From Phyllobacteriaceae bacterium UBA1940 (GTDB lineage: Bacteria; Pseudomonadota; Alphaproteobacteria; Rhizobiales; Rhizobiaceae), in NCBI GenBank assembly GCA_002336975.1, contig DDFA01000110.1, positions 1 through 17,881 on the forward strand: a DNA stretch of 17,881 bases, written 5' to 3'. Below the pieces are notes generated by a model. It made no database searches. It saw nothing but the letters and a program-made list of their open reading frames with translations, and was not told where the DNA came from. Positions 14,181 to 17,881 of the stretch are shown here, piece by piece; positions within the stretch are counted from its first letter, which is position 1, and each line of letters opens with the position of its first letter. Made by a program: the position numbers and the translations under genes.

Positions 14181-15338
14181 TTGACCATTACCGTTGAAGA
14201 ACTGAAGCAAAGAACCGAGAATTTGCGCCGACGGATGAAGTCCGAGGGATACGACGCGCTCATCATCTATTCTGATGAATACCGGTCTGGGCATTCGACA
14301 TATGTTACAAATTACAAACCGATCAACGTGATCGAGGAATCGCCACAGCTGGTGCTGCTCGTCGGCGAGAATGAACCTGTGGTCTTTCTGGGCCGGCTCA
14401 ACGCATACGCCGCTAAAGACATGTGCTGGATGGCGGATGTGCGAGGGATCCACCGCCCTTATTCCGATTTTCCCCAGGTCTTCGCACCCATCGTCGGCCG
14501 TGCCAGCAAGATCGGCCTGATCGGGAAGAACATCCTGCCGTTCGAGATCTACGAGCAGCTTGTCGATGCCGTGCCGGATGCGGTGATAGAGAACCGGGAC
14601 GACATCATGCTTGATCTGCGAAAGATCAAGTCTGCGGCCGAAATCGACCTCATGGAGCAGGCCGCAGACATCAACGATGCGGTGCTCAAGGAAGCCGCAA
14701 GAGCGGTCAAGATCGGAATGACGGAGATCCAGGTTGCCGGTCTGGCAGAAGGCATCGCCCGTCAGATGAATGCCGATATCGGCTCGGCCACGGTCGTGAT
14801 GTCCGGACCGAACACCAACTACCCTGCCTGGCGAGCGACCGATCGCAAGATTCAGCCGGGCGACTATGTCATGCTCGATTTCAACCCGGCCATCGGGCAC
14901 TATTGCAACGATGGCGGTATCACCATCCTGATGCCGGGCGCCGATCCGGAACAGGAACGCGCTCTCGTCGTCGGCCACCGGGCGCTGAAAAAGGTGATCC
15001 CGAACATTCGGCCCGGCATCACCGCGCGTTCGATCTTCGACACGCTCTTGGCCGAGCTCGAACCGCACGGCTTCGCGAAGAATTTTACGCCCTATGCCAA
15101 AGGTTTGCGCGGCGTGGGCCATGCGGTCGGCCTCGACGTGGTCGAGCCTCCCAACCTCAGCTCGGATAGCGATTTCGAGCTCGAGACCGGCATGACGCTC
15201 GCCGTCAAGCTCGATCTCCACGATCTGCCTGGCGGCGGCTATCGCATCGAAGTCGTCGTTGCCGTGACTGAAGACGGCGTGCGTCCACTGAACAAGCTGG
15301 TTCTTCAGGAGCCGGATGATTTTGCCGTGCAGCGCTAA
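14181..15338 (+). CDS. M24 (creatinase/Xaa-Pro aminopeptidase-like) hydrolase with altered metal site
   Basis: This 385-residue protein begins at TTG 14181, eight bases after AAAGGA. It has an N-terminal creatinase-like domain (about 1-150) and a C-terminal pita-bread M24 domain. Of the five metal ligands usual in M24 peptidases, by eye D233 (MLDF), D244 (CNDGG), H314 (GVGHAVGLDVVE) and E357 (GGYRIE) are present. The fourth, the Glu of the usual T-[IV]-E-P segment, reads as K343 (LAVKLDLHD). The loop between the two Asp residues is also atypical. The protein is therefore more likely creatinase-like (non-metal C-N or other hydrolase) or a repurposed M24 than a true dimetal aminopeptidase. It sits between the TRAP permease and binding-protein genes on one strand, so it probably acts on the imported compound or a derivative. 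The reaction is unknown. Confidence 0.8.
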   Translation: MTITVEELKQRTENLRRRMKSEGYDALIIYSDEYRSGHSTYVTNYKPINVIEESPQLVLLVGENEPVVFLGRLNAYAAKDMCWMADVRGIHRPYSDFPQVFAPIVGRASKIGLIGKNILPFEIYEQLVDAVPDAVIENRDDIMLDLRKIKSAAEIDLMEQAADINDAVLKEAARAVKIGMTEIQVAGLAEGIARQMNADIGSATVVMSGPNTNYPAWRATDRKIQPGDYVMLDFNPAIGHYCNDGGITILMPGADPEQERALVVGHRALKKVIPNIRPGITARSIFDTLLAELEPHGFAKNFTPYAKGLRGVGHAVGLDVVEPPNLSSDSDFELETGMTLAVKLDLHDLPGGGYRIEVVVAVTEDGVRPLNKLVLQEPDDFAVQR

Positions 15339-15428
15339 AGCGCGAAGACAAGTGCGTCAACCGGACCGAAAAAGCGGTCGATGCATGGAACGGGGATTCT
15401 CAAAACACCAATCAGGGAGGGATAGAAA

Positions 15429-16415
15429 ATGATACGTAGAACACTTCTCAAATGTATCGGAGCTGCGGTCTTCGTCTGGCAAATTTCAGCGATCGAACCG
15501 GCGTTCGCCCAAGACACGAGAATTCGCGTCGCGTCCGTAACCGGACCATCGCATCATCACAATGTAGCGCTTCGCTGGTTTGCCGAGCAGGTCGCGGCAC
15601 GCAAGGTCGGACTGACCATCGACGTTCTGGACGGCGGCCAGTTGGGCAGCGAGCGCGACTACATCGAGGGAATGATGCTGGGCGGGATCCAGATGGCGCA
15701 GGTATCCACTGCTCCAATCGCCGGGTTCGTGCCTGAATTCGATCTGTTCAGCCTTCCCTACGTGCTTCGCGATACCGCGCATTTCAAGGCCGTCATCTCG
15801 GGCCCGATCGGCGAGAAGTACCGCAAAATGGCCGAGGCGCGTGGCATCAAGATTCTCGCGTGGTTCGACAATGGCTATCGGCACATCTTCAATAAGAAGC
15901 GCCCGGTGGTAACACCCAGCGACATGGCTGGCCTGAAGATCCGCGTGATGGAGAGCCCGCTGATGGTGAATACCGTCAATGCAATGGGTGGCTCTGCAAC
16001 CCCCATGTCTTACAGCGAGCTGTATACAGCGCTCGAGCAGGGCGTGCTCGACGGAGGCGAGAATGCCGCGGGCAATGTGTTGAACGACCGGTTCTATGAA
16101 GTGACCGGCTATCTGTCTTTGACCCAGCACTTCCGGCCGCCAGGAATCGTGGCGATCAGCATGCAGACCTGGAAGCGCTTGAACGAAAAGCAGCAGCAAG
16201 CGCTCACTGAAGAAGCTGTCCGACTGCAGGATTACGAGATCGCCCTGACAGCCGAGGTCACCAACAAGGCGATCGAGGAACTCAAGGCCAAGGGCATGAA
16301 GATCAACGATGCCAATGTCGACGCTTTCCGCGCCAAGATGGCTCCGGTGTACGAGAGCTTCAAGGCCAAGCATGGCAAGGAACTGCTCGAAGCGGTGCAG
16401 AATACGAAACCCTGA
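15429..16415 (+). CDS. dctP: TRAP transporter substrate-binding protein (DctP)
   Basis: This 328-residue periplasmic solute receptor has a signal peptide (basic MIRR, hydrophobic core, cleavage likely after A27 in EPAFA-QD). The mature DctP fold shows LDGGQLGSERDYIEGMMLGGIQMA, then the substrate-carboxylate arginine R172 in GLKIRVMES, SYSELYTALEQGVLDGGEN with N212, and the C-terminal helical region. R172 is the residue that TRAP receptors use to clamp a carboxylate, so the ligand is probably an organic or sugar acid. GGGAGGG precedes the ATG. In many TRAP operons the receptor gene comes first; here it follows the permeases and the M24 gene, with a 90 bp gap. Confidence 0.95.
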   Translation: MIRRTLLKCIGAAVFVWQISAIEPAFAQDTRIRVASVTGPSHHHNVALRWFAEQVAARKVGLTIDVLDGGQLGSERDYIEGMMLGGIQMAQVSTAPIAGFVPEFDLFSLPYVLRDTAHFKAVISGPIGEKYRKMAEARGIKILAWFDNGYRHIFNKKRPVVTPSDMAGLKIRVMESPLMVNTVNAMGGSATPMSYSELYTALEQGVLDGGENAAGNVLNDRFYEVTGYLSLTQHFRPPGIVAISMQTWKRLNEKQQQALTEEAVRLQDYEIALTAEVTNKAIEELKAKGMKINDANVDAFRAKMAPVYESFKAKHGKELLEAVQNTKP

Positions 16416-16686
16416 CTTGAAAGCACTATGGCCCGGCGGCGGTGCTCTTCCGCCTGCGCCTCGAAACGCTGCGCGCGTTTGCCGTCCAAATCCGGCATCG
16501 CGTTCAGACGGCAGCCAGTGACCACGTCGTGGCCCGCCTGTCGCGATTGCCTGGCCGGTAACACATCGTCCCGAATTCGAAACCGGCCCCGATAGCCCGT
16601 TCCCGGGCGAGCGCTCCGTCCGCGCGGACGCTCCCGGACGGCGACCGTCACGGTACCTCGATCGCCTGCGCCATGAAGGAGTTGTC
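16416..16686. other. Intergenic region between dctP and the gli-like gene
   Basis: This 271 bp stretch has no convincing gene. It contains a 5 bp GGCGG/CCGCC hairpin at 16438-16454 without a T-run, which is not a clear terminator. It ends in a good ribosome-binding site, AAGGAG, at about 16675-16680 before the next ATG. No promoter or operator copy was recognised. Confidence 0.5.
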
Positions 16687-17568
16687 ATGATCGAACGTCG
16701 CTATGCCGGCCCTCAGCCTATGACGGAACTGCCGGCTGGGGCGGTCGATACGCAACTCCATCTCTACATGCCGGGGTTTTCCGCTCGCCCCGGCGGACCG
16801 GGGTTGCCGCCGAACGCGCCGGGAGTCGCGGAGTATCGGCAGGTCATGGCGCGGCTCGGAATCGAACGCTTCGTGATTACCCAAGGCAATGCGCATCAGT
16901 TCGACAACGCCAATATCCTCGCCGCACTCGCGGAAGCGGGGGATCAAGCGCGTGGTGTCGGCGTCATCACAGAACAGACTTCCGACGTCGAACTCGAAGC
17001 TCTCTCGGCCGCCGGCGTGGTCGGGGCGCGCATCATGGACCTGCCCGGCGGCTCAGTGGGGCTTGATCGACTCGAAGCCGTGGATGCGCGCGCTGCGGCG
17101 GCGGGCTGGATGCTGGCGGTTCAGTTCGACGGCGGACATCTCGCCGAGCATATGGAACGGCTGATGGGTCTGCGTGCGCGCTGGGTGCTGGACCACCACG
17201 GCAAGTTCTTTCGCGGAATTTCGCCGGAAGGCCCGGAGGTCGCGCTGCTCAAGCGCCTCGTCGACAATGGTCGATGCTGGTTCAAGTTTGCAGGCTGCTA
17301 TGAATCCTCGCGCAGCGGTGGGCCGGAATTCGCTGACATCGCCCACATCGCGCGTATCATGGCAGCCCATGCGCCCGAGCGCATCGTTTGGGGCACGAAT
17401 TTCCCGCATAACGCTGCGACCTCGACAGAGGACTATCCGGATGACGCGGCGCTGTGCGACACCGTGCTAGGGTGGCTTCCTGACGAAAAGGGGCGCCGCC
17501 TCGCGCTTGTCGAGAACCCGGAGGCGCTCTACGGCTTTGCGCCCGTCCTCCGGACACAGACCGGGTAA
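16687..17568 (+). CDS. gli: Amidohydrolase-2 family protein, D-galactarolactone isomerase-like
   Basis: This 293-residue protein of the COG3618/PF04909 amidohydrolase branch closely recalls D-galactarolactone isomerase of agrobacteria: ELPAGAVDTQLHLYMPG, FVITQGNAHQFDN, VGARIMDLPGG, LAVQFDGGHL, WVLDHHGKFF, FKFAGCYESSR and APERIVWGTNFPHN. The superfamily metal motif HxH reads QLH (Q23, H25), and the usual WGTD of the last strand reads WGTN (N238). That fits a metal-independent lactone isomerase or lactonase rather than a metal amidohydrolase. Galactarolactone isomerase converts the 1,4- and 1,5-lactones of galactaric acid in oxidative galacturonate catabolism. A related lactonase such as LigI-type PDC hydrolase is the alternative. 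AAGGAG lies six bases before the ATG. Its place after the TRAP genes suggests the transporter imports a uronate or aldarate. Confidence 0.8.
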   Translation: MIERRYAGPQPMTELPAGAVDTQLHLYMPGFSARPGGPGLPPNAPGVAEYRQVMARLGIERFVITQGNAHQFDNANILAALAEAGDQARGVGVITEQTSDVELEALSAAGVVGARIMDLPGGSVGLDRLEAVDARAAAAGWMLAVQFDGGHLAEHMERLMGLRARWVLDHHGKFFRGISPEGPEVALLKRLVDNGRCWFKFAGCYESSRSGGPEFADIAHIARIMAAHAPERIVWGTNFPHNAATSTEDYPDDAALCDTVLGWLPDEKGRRLALVENPEALYGFAPVLRTQTG

Positions 17569-17629
17569 GCGCCGGGGCATGTCGCAAACCCCTACGCAGG
17601 ACGCGTAAAGCCCTGCGAACGCCCGATTT

Positions 17630-17881
17630 TCATGCTTCGTTAACCTTTTGAAGTCCGAAGCAGAGCGCAAGCAATTCGTTCTGGCGGCGGACCGTCCACT
17701 CGCCGGAAAAGCCGAGGCCCTTGCGCAGCCACAGCATCGCCTCGAACCCCGCGATCGCGCGCCGCGCCGTGATGAAGCTGGACGCTTCTAAAAGCCTCGC
17801 CAAGCGGCCCCGATTTTGATTCACTTCGTCCTGTGATCGAAGGGTGCGATGCAGGGCCAGGCTGGATTTTTTGATATCGAT
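17630..17881 (-). pseudogene. Transposase C-terminus, IS6-family-like, running off the window
   Basis: On the minus strand the frame is open from the window end (17881) to a stop at 17630. The last about 50 residues, with SSFITARRAIAGFEAMLWLRKG and a final QNELLALCFGLQ, match the end of IS6/IS26-type transposases, where the pattern is F-(x)n-AR-(x)3-AG-E-M-(x)n-RKG. The preceding part, where the catalytic E of the usual VEQDHR should lie, reads EVNQNRGRL and is not convincing, so the copy may be decayed or divergent. The start is outside the window, and a GTG at 17824 is probably not a true start. It borders the sugar-acid cassette on the right. Confidence 0.55.

Noticed and set aside
14034..15221. 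Minus-strand frame of 395 codons antisense to the M24 gene
   Set aside because: Shadow of the M24 gene; no family resemblance.
16438..16454. GGCGG/CCGCC hairpin after dctP as a terminator
   Set aside because: The stem is only 5 bp and no T-run follows.
16232..16651. Minus-strand frame of 139 codons covering the dctP-gli gap
   Set aside because: It overlaps the dctP 3' end antisense and shows no recognisable domain or good start.
1..17881. CRISPR array, tRNA/rRNA genes, toxin-antitoxin pair or defence system
   Set aside because: No regular direct-repeat array, no tRNA-like or rRNA segments and no defence-family motifs were seen on reading the sequence.

Overview
The window looks like an alphaproteobacterial accessory region. 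High GC, GCG/CGC-rich codon use, the transposase types and the gene families all fit Hyphomicrobiales or a Beijerinckiaceae/Methylocystaceae-like genome, but no marker gene fixes the taxon. It holds two metabolic cassettes separated and flanked by insertion-sequence (IS) debris. No rRNA, tRNA or CRISPR array was seen.

Layout. (1) About 39-336: the end of an IS3-type element joined in frame to an IS21 IstA N-terminus, a chimeric transposase scar. (2) 366-7596: a minus-strand LysR regulator diverges from a plus-strand operon of a DctA-type symporter, a two-subunit ATP-citrate-lyase-like enzyme (426 aa ATP-grasp/citrate-binding subunit and an unusually long 904 aa CoA-ligase/citryl-CoA-lyase subunit) and a YciA-type acyl-CoA thioesterase. 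The 408 bp divergent region carries two similarly spaced LysR-like dyads. (3) About 7600-11082: an IS island with an IS110 N-terminal fragment, an IS3-family transposase gene lacking its 5' flank, a complete 1,267 bp IS3/IS407-type element with recognisable ends (9090-10356) and a decayed third IS3 element. (4) 11150-17568: a minus-strand LacI regulator diverges from a TRAP transporter operon (dctQ, dctM), an M24 creatinase-like protein, the TRAP binding protein dctP and a D-galactarolactone-isomerase-like amidohydrolase. A LacI-type palindrome lies on the -10 region of the probable dctQ promoter. (5) The right edge (17630-17881, minus) is a transposase C-terminus resembling the IS6 family that runs off the window.

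How the genes may work together. Cassette 1 reads as import of a di/tricarboxylate, ATP- and CoA-dependent activation and cleavage to an acyl-CoA plus a 2-oxoacid, and thioester hydrolysis. The citrate-pocket residues of the small subunit look conserved. The large subunit has about 260 extra residues between the phospho-histidine and the lyase domain and a changed lyase active site, so the true substrate is open; this is the most interesting system here. Cassette 2 reads as LacI-controlled uptake and processing of a sugar acid, probably a uronate or aldarate, but no uronate dehydrogenase or dehydratase is in view. Functional calls rest on remembered family motifs; no database search was run.
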